NCBI GenBank assembly: GCA_015689735.1
Contig: WVSP01000001.1
Span: forward strand, 918,001-982,000
Length of the DNA stretch: 64,000 nucleotides
Direction: 5' to 3'
Source: Rhodobacterales bacterium LSUCC0031
Lineage (GTDB): Bacteria; Pseudomonadota; Alphaproteobacteria; Rhodobacterales; Rhodobacteraceae
Every line of letters starts with the position of its first letter. Positions within the stretch are counted from its first letter, which is position 1. The notes beneath the pieces were generated by a model. The model was not told where the DNA came from. It made no database searches and saw nothing but the letters and a program-made list of their open reading frames with translations. A program made the position numbers and the translations under genes. This document shows, piece by piece, positions 16,904-26,203 of the stretch.

Positions 16904-18487
16904 ATGGCTCTGAATATCAACACCAACATCGGCGCCCTCGGCGCTGCTGCGGCTGCTTCGTCAGTCAACAAGTCGATGGAAACTGCAATGGAGCGGCTTT
17001 CGACGGGTTTGCGGATTAATACGGCTGCCGATGACGCGGCGGGTGTGGCAATTGCGTCGCGTATGGATGCGCAGATTCGTGGCTTGAATCAAGCAATTCG
17101 AAACGCTGCCGATGGTCAATCGCTGATTGACACAACTGAAGGTGCGCACCAGGAGGTTACAAACATTCTTCAGCGGATGCGTGAACTTGCTGTTCAATCG
17201 GCAAACGATACGAACGTTGCAGGCGACCGGTCCAACATGCAAGCTGAGGTTACTCAGTTGTTGGCAGAGATTGACCGAATTTCCGCACAAACCACTTGGA
17301 ATGGTGTCGCGGTTCTTGATGGTTCGTTCACTTCTAAATCACTGCAAATTGGTGCTGAACGCGGCCAGACTGTTGCGGTAAATGTGGACAGTGTCTCAAC
17401 CTCTTCAATCGGTTCTCATCAAGTGGATTCCAACCTTAACCTAGCTTCGGGTACAGCCAATGGGATGAGCGCTACCGGTGATGTCGTAATTACAGGGAAG
17501 CTGGGGTCAGCGACAATCGATGTTTCGGCAACTGGAAAAACCGCAAAAGCATTTGCTGCTGCCGTTAATTCGAATACATCGTCAACAGGAGTCACGGCTA
17601 ATGCTGTAACTAAAGCCAAGCTGTCTAACTTCAGTGCTCCCGACACGGTTTCGTTCACAATAAACGGAACTTCTATCGGGGCTGTAGCAATCGCGGATGC
17701 GACTGACCTTCGCGATCTGAAAGATGCAATCAACGCGATTGCGGGTTCAACTGGTGTGACGGCATCGTTGAGCGGTGGTTCTAATGCTGCTTTGGAACTC
17801 ACAGATGCCGATGGTGACGATATCATCTTTGGATCGTATGCTACAACGAGCACCGCGTTGATGCGCCTTAGCGTATTAGATAAAAATGGTAATGTTGCAC
17901 AAAGCACTGGCGGCACGGATCTAATTGCAGAGTTCGCAGATCTTGCCGCACACGCTGATGGCGCAACCTATCCGAACGCTGTGGCCTTCACTGTCACAGG
18001 TCAGGTTTCTATGAATTCGGACGAAGCATTTACCTTGGCAACAACCCATGATGCTGTCGACTTTGATACTGATACTCCAGCTGATGACGCTCTTGAAACA
18101 GTTCTCGCAGATGGTGAGTTCTTTGGTGCTGCTGGAACCGCTGGTACGGTAATCAGTAACTCTAGCCTCACAAATGTTGGTACAGTCAACATTTCTACTG
18201 CAACCGGCGCTGGCAATGCGTTGGACGTAATTGATGCTGCCATTGAAAAGATTAACTCCGCCCGTGCTGACCTTGGTGCTATCTCCAACCGTCTTGATAA
18301 CACGATCTCGAACTTGACGAATATCTCGACGAATATTTCGTCTTCGCAAGCTCGTATCCAAGACGCCGACTTCGCGGCGGAAAGCACCAACCTCGCGAAG
18401 GCGCAAATCCTCCAGCAGGCGGCGACCGCGATGCTCGCCCAGGCGAACGCCTCCAAGCAGGGTGTGCTTCAGCTGCTCCAGGGCTGA
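16904..18487 (+). CDS. fliC: Flagellin
   Basis: This is the filament subunit. The 527-residue protein has the conserved N-terminal D0/D1 helices (about 1-160; I-N-T-N-x-x-A, R-L-S-T-G-L-R-I-N, A-D-D-A-A-G, R-I-S-A-Q-T-T-W-N-G) and C-terminal D1/D0 helices (about 440-527; S-R-I-Q-D-A-D-F-A, ending V-L-Q-L-L-Q-G). The middle (about 175-430) is a variable Thr/Ser/Ala/Asp-rich surface domain. Codons in much of the gene, especially the middle, are more AT-rich than the neighbours, while the last 200 bases are GC-rich. It starts at ATG with GGAG upstream and is followed by a strong terminator. It is the only flagellin gene in the window. Confidence 0.97.
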   Translation: MALNINTNIGALGAAAAASSVNKSMETAMERLSTGLRINTAADDAAGVAIASRMDAQIRGLNQAIRNAADGQSLIDTTEGAHQEVTNILQRMRELAVQSANDTNVAGDRSNMQAEVTQLLAEIDRISAQTTWNGVAVLDGSFTSKSLQIGAERGQTVAVNVDSVSTSSIGSHQVDSNLNLASGTANGMSATGDVVITGKLGSATIDVSATGKTAKAFAAAVNSNTSSTGVTANAVTKAKLSNFSAPDTVSFTINGTSIGAVAIADATDLRDLKDAINAIAGSTGVTASLSGGSNAALELTDADGDDIIFGSYATTSTALMRLSVLDKNGNVAQSTGGTDLIAEFADLAAHADGATYPNAVAFTVTGQVSMNSDEAFTLATTHDAVDFDTDTPADDALETVLADGEFFGAAGTAGTVISNSSLTNVGTVNISTATGAGNALDVIDAAIEKINSARADLGAISNRLDNTISNLTNISTNISSSQARIQDADFAAESTNLAKAQILQQAATAMLAQANASKQGVLQLLQG

Positions 18488-18509
18488 TCCAAGGCCTCAC
18501 GCAAAAAGG

Positions 18510-18536
18510 AAAGGCCCCCGTCATGGGGGCCTTTTT
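18510..18536 (+). terminator. Rho-independent terminator after flagellin
   Basis: GGCCCCC (18513-18519) pairs with GGGGGCC (18525-18531) around a five-base loop and is followed by TTTTT; three A residues before the stem can pair with the first T residues. It lies 23 bases after the flagellin stop. Confidence 0.92.
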
Positions 18537-18801
18537 CGTGTGGTCAGGGTCTCCGCCTTGATTGCTTTGGCCGTGGTCCAATCGCCTCGCTGCGACATTG
18601 CGTCGTGGGGGCGGCGTTTTGCAATCGACGGGCTTGATCAGCAGCACGCGGAGGATACTTGCGGGGCATTCTCCATATTCGCTATGCCTGCCATGTCACC
18701 GACACTCACGATTGTATCATCCGCCTTTTTGATTGCCTTGCTGATCATCCTTGAATTTCAGCTGTTTTTCTTCTGATCGCCGCGCACAGGAGGGCAGGCG
18801 C
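18537..18801. other. Gap without a supported gene
   Basis: Between the flagellin terminator and the small minus-strand ORF I see no gene I would defend. A 30-codon hydrophobic ORF (18684-18776) lacks a ribosome binding site and was rejected. No promoter match of either flagellar type was found. Confidence 0.5.
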
Positions 18802-18975
18802 TCAGCGCTGCGGAAGGGGCAGATCGTGCAGCTCGTTCAGATAGCGCGCAAGCGGGACAACCCGATGGATATCCTCGTGGTCGTTGTCGTCGAATAGCCC
18901 GATCTCTATCGAGAATTGCTCGGGGTTCTTTGTTTTTGGCGCGCGCGGCTTGGTCGGATGAGCGTTCATGTTCAT
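18802..18975 (-). CDS. Small hypothetical protein downstream of motF-like gene
   Basis: A 57-residue hydrophilic protein, N-terminally basic (P-T-K-P-R-A-P-K-T-K), then acidic (F-D-D-N-D-H-E-D) and ending with a Leu-rich helix. The ATG at 18975 has GGGA seven bases upstream; an in-frame TTG at 18993 is weaker. It follows the motF-like gene on the same strand after a 59-base gap, and so may share its message. In R. sphaeroides motF is also followed by short hypothetical genes. No family recognised. Confidence 0.55.
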   Translation of the reverse strand: MNMNAHPTKPRAPKTKNPEQFSIEIGLFDDNDHEDIHRVVPLARYLNELHDLPLPQR

Positions 18976-19034
18976 TGGGCGTCCCTTTGGCAATGTCGTC
19001 CACAGGGCTGCAAATCCCGTGCCATCGCGGCGTG

Positions 19035-19598
19035 TTAGGTCAAGACCACCGATGTGATCATCGCAGCGTTAAGTTCGATATTTTCGCCAAGCGACACGAA
19101 GGTGGCGTTCAACGCATCGCGGATTCGCAAGGCAAGTTGTTCGCGCACGGCGGGATCGCGGATTTCGTCTTCGGTCATGCCTTGCATCTGTTCCAAGACG
19201 ACCGGGCGCAATTGCACCTCCAATTCTTGAAGCCGCAAGATATTCACGTCACCCACGAATGGAGAGCCGAAGACCGAGACGGACACCTCCATGCTGAAAA
19301 GCCGTCTTGTCGTGCCGATATTGGCTGAGAATGGCATTGTGAAACTGAAATATCGGTAAGCAGGGGGAATAATGCGCCCCTCTGCATCACGCTCGGCGGT
19401 GTCATCTTCGGCCATTTGTTCGGCATCGTCGGCAGGCTCGGCTAAGGGTTCGGGCGGGGCAATCAGCCCGTTCTCGATGCGATAGGTTTCAAGCCGATTG
19501 GTTTGGGGGGCCAACGTCATGTGACCGGCTGCAAAAATGCCGAATATGACAGCAGGCGGCCCAACATATAACAGCCCGGTTCCAATTTTTCTTAGCAC
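19035..19598 (-). CDS. motF: MotF-like bitopic protein with FliL-like periplasmic domain
   Basis: The 187-residue protein has a short basic N-terminus, one membrane helix at about 8-30, an acidic linker (A-E-P-A-D-D-A-E-Q-M-A-E-D-D), and a periplasmic domain that ends with I-R-D-A-L-N and I-T-S-V-V-L-T, echoing the FliL terminus. This matches the description of R. sphaeroides MotF, a bitopic protein needed for rotation of the Fla1 motor. GTG at 19598 with GCGGGG upstream is preferred; a TTG at 19622 in frame is possible. It lies opposite the sltF-like gene, next to flagellin, as expected for a Fla1-type locus. Symbol assigned by architecture and context. Confidence 0.7.
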   Translation of the reverse strand: MLRKIGTGLLYVGPPAVIFGIFAAGHMTLAPQTNRLETYRIENGLIAPPEPLAEPADDAEQMAEDDTAERDAEGRIIPPAYRYFSFTMPFSANIGTTRRLFSMEVSVSVFGSPFVGDVNILRLQELEVQLRPVVLEQMQGMTEDEIRDPAVREQLALRIRDALNATFVSLGENIELNAAMITSVVLT

Positions 19599-19694
19599 GG
19601 TCCACCCCGCTTGAATGACCAAGAAATACGGGATGCCCTTTCAAAATCCGAGCCGATTGTCACCAAGCGTCAAACTATTGGCGCAAGGTCGCCA

Positions 19695-19710
19695 TGGCGT
19701 GGTTCTTGCA
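19695..19710 (+). promoter_or_regulatory. Sigma-54 promoter upstream of sltF-like gene
   Basis: TGGCGT-GGTTC-TTGCA with GG at 19696-19697 and GC at 19708-19709, ten bases between. It lies 38 bases before the ATG at 19749. Confidence 0.75.
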
Positions 19711-19748
19711 GGTTGGATTGCACGAACACCCGAGGTGACGATTTGACA

Positions 19749-20639
19749 ATGGCCGAAGCATTACGCCGAACGCTCGTTGCGGCAGTTGTCGCGCTTGCTT
19801 GCGCGGCAGTCACCACATTTGCAGCCGAGGCGGATGTGGTTCCCGACTGCGAGGCCATGGCCGCCCGTATCGGCGCGGCCGAGGGTTTGCCAGAGGGGCT
19901 TTTGCCTGCGATCGCGCGGATAGAATCTGGACGCCGTGTGGGTCGTACAGTGCGGGCTTGGCCGTGGACTTTGAACCATGCGGGCCGGGGGCTTTATTTC
20001 GAGACACGTGCCGAGGCCCTTGCTTATTTGCGCCAGACGGTTGCCGAAGGGCCGCGCAACATCGATGTGGGGTGCATGCAGGTCAATCATTATTGGCATG
20101 GTGCCAATTTCCCCTCGGTCGAGGTGATGATCGACCCAGAAACCAATATCCGCTACGCCATTCGCTTCTTGAAAGAACTTTATGTCAGCAAGGGCTCTTG
20201 GGAGGCGGCGGTAAAGCACTATCACTCCCCCGACCCTGATCGCGGTGCGCGCTATCATCGTGCTTTCGAAACGGCGCGCGCGGCCATCGATCCTGATGTG
20301 GCGCGGCGCGGCGATGTGATGTCGGCCTCTGGCGCTGCAACCCTGAGCAGGGGCGAGGCGATGCGCGCGGGCGGCTTGTTCGGCCAGGCCTTGATGGGGT
20401 CGCGCGATGCCACCGTCCCCTATGGTGCAATCGTGACAACCGATGCGGGCGCGCCGCCAAACGATGCGACGGAGAATGCCTATGCGGCTCTTTTGGCGCT
20501 TTTGGCGGAGCGTGATGGAGCGGCGCTCAGCTTTTTGCCAACGCAGGTCGATCTCGCCGCCACCAGCGCCTCGCCTGTCTTGCGCAAGAACTGGTCCCGG
20601 ATCGAAGCATTCCGCGAGATGCTCAAAGCCGATCCCTAA
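19749..20639 (+). CDS. sltF: Flagellar lytic transglycosylase, SltF-like
   Basis: This secreted muramidase should open the peptidoglycan for the flagellar rod. The 296-residue protein has a signal peptide (about 1-24, ending T-T-F-A) and a soluble-lytic-transglycosylase domain: I-A-R-I-E-S-G near 52-58 contains the catalytic Glu, with V-G-C-M-Q-V-N-H-Y-W-H near 99-109 and a Y-H-S-P near 156 for the core fold. A less conserved C-terminus follows. ATG at 19749 was chosen because it begins the signal peptide. FlgJ in this cluster lacks a muramidase domain, and in R. sphaeroides SltF supplies that activity with FlgJ. It has its own sigma-54 site. Confidence 0.85.
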   Translation: MAEALRRTLVAAVVALACAAVTTFAAEADVVPDCEAMAARIGAAEGLPEGLLPAIARIESGRRVGRTVRAWPWTLNHAGRGLYFETRAEALAYLRQTVAEGPRNIDVGCMQVNHYWHGANFPSVEVMIDPETNIRYAIRFLKELYVSKGSWEAAVKHYHSPDPDRGARYHRAFETARAAIDPDVARRGDVMSASGAATLSRGEAMRAGGLFGQALMGSRDATVPYGAIVTTDAGAPPNDATENAYAALLALLAERDGAALSFLPTQVDLAATSASPVLRKNWSRIEAFREMLKADP

Positions 20640-20648
20640 GGGGCGGGG

Positions 20649-21938
20649 TCAGCGTAGAAAGTCAAACAAGCTTTGTTGGGAAAGCTTTGCAAAGACCTGT
20701 TGTGCTGCATCGCGATTGACTAACAGGCTCTGCAACTTGCTGATCACCTCTGCCATATCCGCGTCTTCGATCCCGGCACGGGTCTCGGCGACCACGAGCG
20801 CTTTGCGCGCCAGTGCCTCGGATTGGATATCGGCGGCATTGTAGTTTGCGCCGATACGTGCGCGCTGTAGCGCCAGATGCTCGATCCCGGATTGGATCAT
20901 GCCAATCGATTTGCCGATCTCATGATCGGCATCGGCCAAGATGCGGCCCGGCCCCGACGCGACGTTCTGCCCATCAAGCGGCGTGATGGTCATGCCCGTT
21001 GTGATAGGCGTGGTCGCGACACGCATCCCTGCGATGTGGTAATCGCGAAAGCTGATCGTGCCGCCACCTTGGGCGGTCAGGATTACTGCCTGCGTGTTTG
21101 TATCTGCTGTGGCCTGTAACCCCGTGGCTTGGCTCGTTGCATTGATTGCATCGACCAAGGCATCGGTTGCACCTGCGACCAACTCTGCCGAGATCCGCGC
21201 CGAACCAAGCGGCCCGGTGATAGTAAAGGCATGCAACTGCGGATCGCGGCCTGTGGCAACCTCGAGACGCGCCCGCCCACCCGACAGGCTCATTGACGTC
21301 TCAGCCTCGTCGGCCGTGTCGAGGGCTGCCGAAAGACTTGCGAATATGTCGAATACCGAGACTGGCCCAGTCGGGGTTTCGACCCGCATGAAGGCATCGG
21401 CACCACTGATCCCGGTCGCCAACATCAGCCCATCCGCGGCCAGTACAGCGCTTTGGCCGCTATCACCCGCATAGGTAACTGCGCCTGTGCGATCCTTGAC
21501 GAAGGGTGTATCGCGCATCACAAAGCCGCCGAACAAGGCTTGGCCCCGGTCATCGGCAGTATTGGCAAGGCCGATCATGCTTTCGCGTAATTGGTCGATC
21601 TCAGCACGGATCGCTTGGCGGTCGAGTTGGGAATTCGTCCCATTGGCGGCCTGAATCGCCAGTTCATTGGCGCGTATCATGATCGTTTGGACGCTTTCGA
21701 GCACCGTATCGGCAAGGCCAAGCCGGGTTTTGGCCGCACCGATATTGTCGGTGAAACGACCGACATCGGCTTCGAGATCCTTGACCGATGCCAAGCGCGC
21801 GGCCGCAACAGGATCTTGCGAGGGGCGGAGATCCTTTTTGCCAGTTGCGATCTGTTCTTGATAGGCGTTTGCCTGCTCGGTTAGCCGTGCAATCCCGCGG
21901 ATGGCCTGTTCATTGAACGTTTTGGTACTGATCGGCAT
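20649..21938 (-). CDS. flgL: Hook-filament junction protein FlgL (HAP3)
   Basis: FlgL joins FlgK to the filament. The 429-residue product shows the flagellin-like N-terminus (M-P-I-S-T-K-T-F-N-E-Q, then Y-Q-E-Q-I-A-T-G-K and D-P-V-A-A-A-R) and C-terminal helices ending L-S-Q-Q-S-L-F-D-F-L-R. It is last in the minus-strand flg run, 12 bases after flgK, and converges with sltF, whose stop is nine bases away. No obvious terminator lies between them. Confidence 0.95.
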   Translation of the reverse strand: MPISTKTFNEQAIRGIARLTEQANAYQEQIATGKKDLRPSQDPVAAARLASVKDLEADVGRFTDNIGAAKTRLGLADTVLESVQTIMIRANELAIQAANGTNSQLDRQAIRAEIDQLRESMIGLANTADDRGQALFGGFVMRDTPFVKDRTGAVTYAGDSGQSAVLAADGLMLATGISGADAFMRVETPTGPVSVFDIFASLSAALDTADEAETSMSLSGGRARLEVATGRDPQLHAFTITGPLGSARISAELVAGATDALVDAINATSQATGLQATADTNTQAVILTAQGGGTISFRDYHIAGMRVATTPITTGMTITPLDGQNVASGPGRILADADHEIGKSIGMIQSGIEHLALQRARIGANYNAADIQSEALARKALVVAETRAGIEDADMAEVISKLQSLLVNRDAAQQVFAKLSQQSLFDFLR

Positions 21939-21950
21939 CGAAGCCTCCGA

Positions 21951-24900
21951 TTACGAGATTGCGTTAAGCAAGGTGTCGAGGAGTTCCCCAGCCGTCCGCA
22001 ACACGCGCGCCAGCGCTTGATAGGCTTGCTGTTGTTCAAGCAGGCGTGCGGCTTCGTCATCAAGGTTAACCCCTGAGTACTCAGCCTCCAATTCCACCGC
22101 CGCATCGCGCCGTGCTTCGGCTGCACTTTGGGCGATGGTGGCGCTGCGTGTCTCGGCCCCGGTATTGGTCACAAGGGTTGCGAATTCGGCACCGAAACCG
22201 CCCAAACCTGTGCGGGCATTGCGTTCGCCAAGCGCAAAGAGTGCAAGCGCGTTGCGGGCATCGCCCGTGCCATTTTGGTTTTCCCGCACATAGAATCGAT
22301 CACCCGTTTCCAATGGGCCGTCGAGCGCAAAGCGCATGCCATAGGCGTTAAAGGTGCCATCCTCGGCCAAGGTGCGGGTGGCCAATGAATGACCCGTGGC
22401 GCGGTCAATGATCTCCACCCTGCGTGCTGGGGCGTCGATGACATGCACCGCGAATGCCGCGGCTGGCCGGGTGCTGACCTGATCTTGGCCAAAGCTCGCC
22501 GCGATGCGCCTTGCGCCGCTGCCTGTAGCGATCACGATCAGTTCTTCATCGGGCAAGCCCCGCAAGCTTAGGCGCTCTGCGACAAGGCTCGTGGCTTGTG
22601 CTGTCAGGGCAGGCGGAGTGCTGCCAGTGGCCGTGATCCGTAACCCCATTGCGCCGAGGGTGACATCGGCATTTGCGCTGATCAGTCCGAGTGCCACCGC
22701 ATCGACCGATGGACGCAGGCGGAAATCTGAAATCCCGCTTTCATGTGTCATGACGATTTGCGCGCTGATCCCAGTGCCATCTGCCCTGATATCAAGCCGC
22801 AGGCCGGTGATGGTGGGGTGGTTGATCTGGGTGGGAATGGTGCCATCCCACGCGAACTCCAGCGCCGTGTCGGTTTGATTGATCGCGGCGGTCAAGCTGA
22901 AAATGTCCGGGCTGCTTGGGATGGCGACAGGCCGACCGCCCAGCGTGGCTGTTGCGCCTGCAACACCCAACCCGAATGTTGCGGCATCCGCGGCCGGTGT
23001 GTCGGGCGACAGACGCAAGATTTGACCGCTCAGTGTCCCACCTGTCGCAGCAACTCGCAGCGTGTTGTTGTCATCGAAAAACGCGGTGATCCGGCCTGCT
23101 TCGGGACCGCTGACCACGATATCGCCAGCGGCCATCGTCAGCCCGTAGCTTTTCTCGCCCAGTAGGATTTGCACCGTTGTGCCATCGGCGGGTCGATTGC
23201 CCCCAAGGGGCAGACCCGACAACGCCGGGACCATGCCTTGGCTGCGCAGTGCTGCGGCCATTGCCTCTGCCACGCGTTCCGAGCGGATATCATTTAGCGT
23301 AGCGCTGGTAATTTCGGCGCTCAGGGCGGGCGTTCCATTCAGCCCGGCCAATGTCAACGAAAGCCGGGTTGCGGCGGCGGTCGCAGCAAGGCCTGCCGGG
23401 TCCGCCTCGGACGTATCAAGGCCCTCGGTCAAGTGAAAAGCGATGTCTTGCCAGCGCCCTGCCGGGTCAAGGTTGCGGCTCATCAACCCATCGGCAAACG
23501 GATCTGCCGCGCTCTGCGTGTTCTCGCCCTGCCAAGACAAGGCAAAAGGCGAACTACCGCGCAGGGTGACATCGCCCCCAAGTCGCAAGGTGGTAACATC
23601 GGTGTTACCCGCAAGTGTGGCGCTGGTTCCAGCCAGTGCAGCGGTGGCCGTGACGGCGGTTGCGCGAAATGTGCCGCCGCTTGAGGTGATGGCCGACAAC
23701 ACGATGTCATCGCCCCTGTCCGAGATCAGCACAAGGCGGTCGTCACCGACACCAAGGCTCGCCATGACACCCGTCTCTTGGCTACGCGCATTGATCGCGC
23801 TCAGCAGGTTATCCAACGAGCCGCCGGTGATATTCGCAGATATCTCGACAGGGGTCTCGTTCTGAGCTTCGAGCGTGAACTGCACCGTGCCATCATGGAA
23901 ATCCGATAGGGCAAGCCGCGTTGCGGCATCGGCACGTATCCCGGTGTCGGCAGTGGTGGCGTTGATGCGTTCGGCAATCAAGGCGGCCGAGTACTTGGCA
24001 GGAATGGCGATAGCTTCGGTCTCGTCGCCGATCGCAAGCGATAGGGTTCCCGCCGGATTGCGCGGTACAAGCGCCGCCGCGCCCACTTGCAGGTTGGGTG
24101 CGATACCGACACCAGAAAAACTCAGCACCGCGGCGCCCGTGGTCGTGCGCCGGACAATCTCCAGCCCCCGATACCCGATACCGCCATTCCCATTGAGAAA
24201 GTCAGCACGGTATTCGGCCTCGGGCAGGAAGCCGTTGGCTTCCGTCAGATAGCCAACAACCTCTGTTTGATCGAGCGGTGTGCCAGCGATTTGGCGTCCG
24301 TCGCGGGTGAAGATCTGCAAATTGCTGACCTCGGATAGCCCGTTACTGACATTGCCGTTGATGCTTGGCCCTTGCCCACTGATGGATCCGCTGAGGATGG
24401 CGCCCGTGCTGCTGGCTGCGGCAAGTGTCAGATTGCCCGCCGATCCGGCCGCAAAAAGGCCAAGATCGGCCATCCTTGTCCCGTTTTGTGTGGTCAAGGT
24501 CCCTGCATTGAGCAACCGTGCGAGATCTTGCGCATCTGCCCCCGGTTGATCATTGGCAAAGGTTTGAAACGGCCTCAGGTCAAAGTCAAAAAGCGCCCCG
24601 TTGGGTTGTGTCGCGGTCTTGAGCATCAAGGAAAGCGTCGCAACGTTATTGGTTTGGGCGTCGGTGAGTGCGAAGCGGACAGTGTCTTGGCGCCCCATCG
24701 AGGCGAAATCGACCGCGCTGACATTAGGGGGAATGACACCCAGAACGCCGTTCTGGCGCAACGCGGTCGCCGACAGCGTCGAGAGATCATCGCGAAGCAG
24801 CTGTGTCAGATCGCTCAACCCCGTCATGGCCGGCGGGGCGATAGCCGCGGTGTCAATCGTGGCACGCCCGGTATTGGTGATATCGGCTTCACTCGTCAAA

Positions 24901-26201
24901 AGCCCTGCCGCAGCGAAAGCTTGGGGACGGTCGATCAAGAAACGCATCTGCGCCGCTGCGCCGATCTCGGCGCGCAAAGTGAACTCATCGCCATCCGCCG
25001 GGGTGCCGGTCACATTGATCCGCACCGCACCAATAGCAATCATGCCAGGTGGGTGTTTGGTCGCGCGCCCATCACCATCGAAACTGATCCATGCCGCATC
25101 TTTGGCCGAATAGGAAAAGCGGGTCTCACCAGCCATTTGTGCCAGAACATCGGGCGCGGTTGCGCTTGCGGTAAAGCGGCCGAGATTTGTGGCCGACTGG
25201 CTGATGGACACGCCATCTGCGCTGAACAAGGCTTTGCCGACCTTGCCCTCAAGGTCGATACCCTTGCCATGCACGCTATTGAATTCGTTCGCGAGCCGGG
25301 CGGCCAGCGCATCAAGTGCGCCCATTGCTTGGGTGACCGATCGATAGGCCTCGGACAGGCCTGCTAAACGGCCCGATGATACCTGCTGTGTTTCGGTCAA
25401 TCCGGGAGCTTGCCCCGCGAGAAAGACAAGACGGTCTTCGTCGCGACGGAGTTGCAAGCTTCCCGCAACTGTCGGCGTACCAAGAACCGGCCCATTGCCG
25501 CTGCGCCCCAGTGTGACCGTTGCCGCCCCGCTTTGCGCCGCTGCGACCGAAACGCCGACAAGCGCACTGATCTCGGAGATCGTTTGGTCACGTGCATCGA
25601 GAATGGCGTTCGAGGCGCCATTTGCACTGCCTGAGGCGATTAACTGATTTTGCGTATTGCGCAGCGTCACCAGCAAGCCGTTGAGATCGCGGGTGACATG
25701 GGTCGCTTGTTGCCAGATTGTTTCGCGCAGGGCGTCCAGATCCTGGGACAGCTGCACAAATCCTTTTGCCAGGGCATTGCCTTGGGTCAAAGCGACGGTG
25801 CGCGCGGCAAGATCCGCTGGGGCCTGTGCCACGCCGTTCAGCCCATCGAAGAACCCGTTTAGAAAATAGCCGATATCGTAGTCGCCGGGAGCCAGCGCAC
25901 TTTCAAGGGAATCGAGGCTTGCCTTGAAGGCTTCCGCTTGCGAGAAATCCGAGCCTGCATCGCGCGCGCGCCCCGAGATGAAGCTATCAAACGCGCGGCT
26001 GATCCCAGCGACACGGACGCCGAGCCCCGTTTGATCGGCGATGGTGGTGACATCGTTCTGGCTGGCAGAGATCTCCGACAGATCGACACCACGCCTGCGA
26101 TAGCCCTCGGTGTTGATATTGGCAATGTTTTGGCCTGTCACGGCCAAAGCCTCGCGATAGGCTTGGATGCCGCTGCTGGCGATATCGAAGAGGCCGGGCA
26201 T
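21951..26201 (-). CDS. flgK: Hook-filament junction protein FlgK (HAP1), very large
   Basis: FlgK forms the first junction zone between hook and filament. The conserved ends are intact: N-terminus with G-I-Q-A-Y-R-E-A-L-A-V-T-G-Q-N-I-A-N-I-N-T-E-G-Y given in two halves around residues 11-34, and C-terminus with Y-S-G-V-N-L-D-D-E-A-A-R-L-L-E-Q-Q-Q-A-Y-Q near 1374-1396. Between them lie about 1,000 residues of Ala/Gly/Thr-rich beta-type sequence, making 1416 residues against about 550 in enterobacteria. The insert includes repeated patterns resembling flagellin IN-type surface domains (A-D-A-A-T... with Leu/Thr strands). It is an intact reading frame with codon use like the neighbours, two bases from flgJ. 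Confidence 0.93.
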   Translation of the reverse strand: MPGLFDIASSGIQAYREALAVTGQNIANINTEGYRRRGVDLSEISASQNDVTTIADQTGLGVRVAGISRAFDSFISGRARDAGSDFSQAEAFKASLDSLESALAPGDYDIGYFLNGFFDGLNGVAQAPADLAARTVALTQGNALAKGFVQLSQDLDALRETIWQQATHVTRDLNGLLVTLRNTQNQLIASGSANGASNAILDARDQTISEISALVGVSVAAAQSGAATVTLGRSGNGPVLGTPTVAGSLQLRRDEDRLVFLAGQAPGLTETQQVSSGRLAGLSEAYRSVTQAMGALDALAARLANEFNSVHGKGIDLEGKVGKALFSADGVSISQSATNLGRFTASATAPDVLAQMAGETRFSYSAKDAAWISFDGDGRATKHPPGMIAIGAVRINVTGTPADGDEFTLRAEIGAAAQMRFLIDRPQAFAAAGLLTSEADITNTGRATIDTAAIAPPAMTGLSDLTQLLRDDLSTLSATALRQNGVLGVIPPNVSAVDFASMGRQDTVRFALTDAQTNNVATLSLMLKTATQPNGALFDFDLRPFQTFANDQPGADAQDLARLLNAGTLTTQNGTRMADLGLFAAGSAGNLTLAAASSTGAILSGSISGQGPSINGNVSNGLSEVSNLQIFTRDGRQIAGTPLDQTEVVGYLTEANGFLPEAEYRADFLNGNGGIGYRGLEIVRRTTTGAAVLSFSGVGIAPNLQVGAAALVPRNPAGTLSLAIGDETEAIAIPAKYSAALIAERINATTADTGIRADAATRLALSDFHDGTVQFTLEAQNETPVEISANITGGSLDNLLSAINARSQETGVMASLGVGDDRLVLISDRGDDIVLSAITSSGGTFRATAVTATAALAGTSATLAGNTDVTTLRLGGDVTLRGSSPFALSWQGENTQSAADPFADGLMSRNLDPAGRWQDIAFHLTEGLDTSEADPAGLAATAAATRLSLTLAGLNGTPALSAEITSATLNDIRSERVAEAMAAALRSQGMVPALSGLPLGGNRPADGTTVQILLGEKSYGLTMAAGDIVVSGPEAGRITAFFDDNNTLRVAATGGTLSGQILRLSPDTPAADAATFGLGVAGATATLGGRPVAIPSSPDIFSLTAAINQTDTALEFAWDGTIPTQINHPTITGLRLDIRADGTGISAQIVMTHESGISDFRLRPSVDAVALGLISANADVTLGAMGLRITATGSTPPALTAQATSLVAERLSLRGLPDEELIVIATGSGARRIAASFGQDQVSTRPAAAFAVHVIDAPARRVEIIDRATGHSLATRTLAEDGTFNAYGMRFALDGPLETGDRFYVRENQNGTGDARNALALFALGERNARTGLGGFGAEFATLVTNTGAETRSATIAQSAAEARRDAAVELEAEYSGVNLDDEAARLLEQQQAYQALARVLRTAGELLDTLLNAIS

Positions 26202-26203
26202 CT

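Noticed and set aside
18684-18776. 30-codon hydrophobic ORF after the flagellin terminator
   Set aside because: No ribosome binding site or promoter; single short hydrophobic run can occur by chance.
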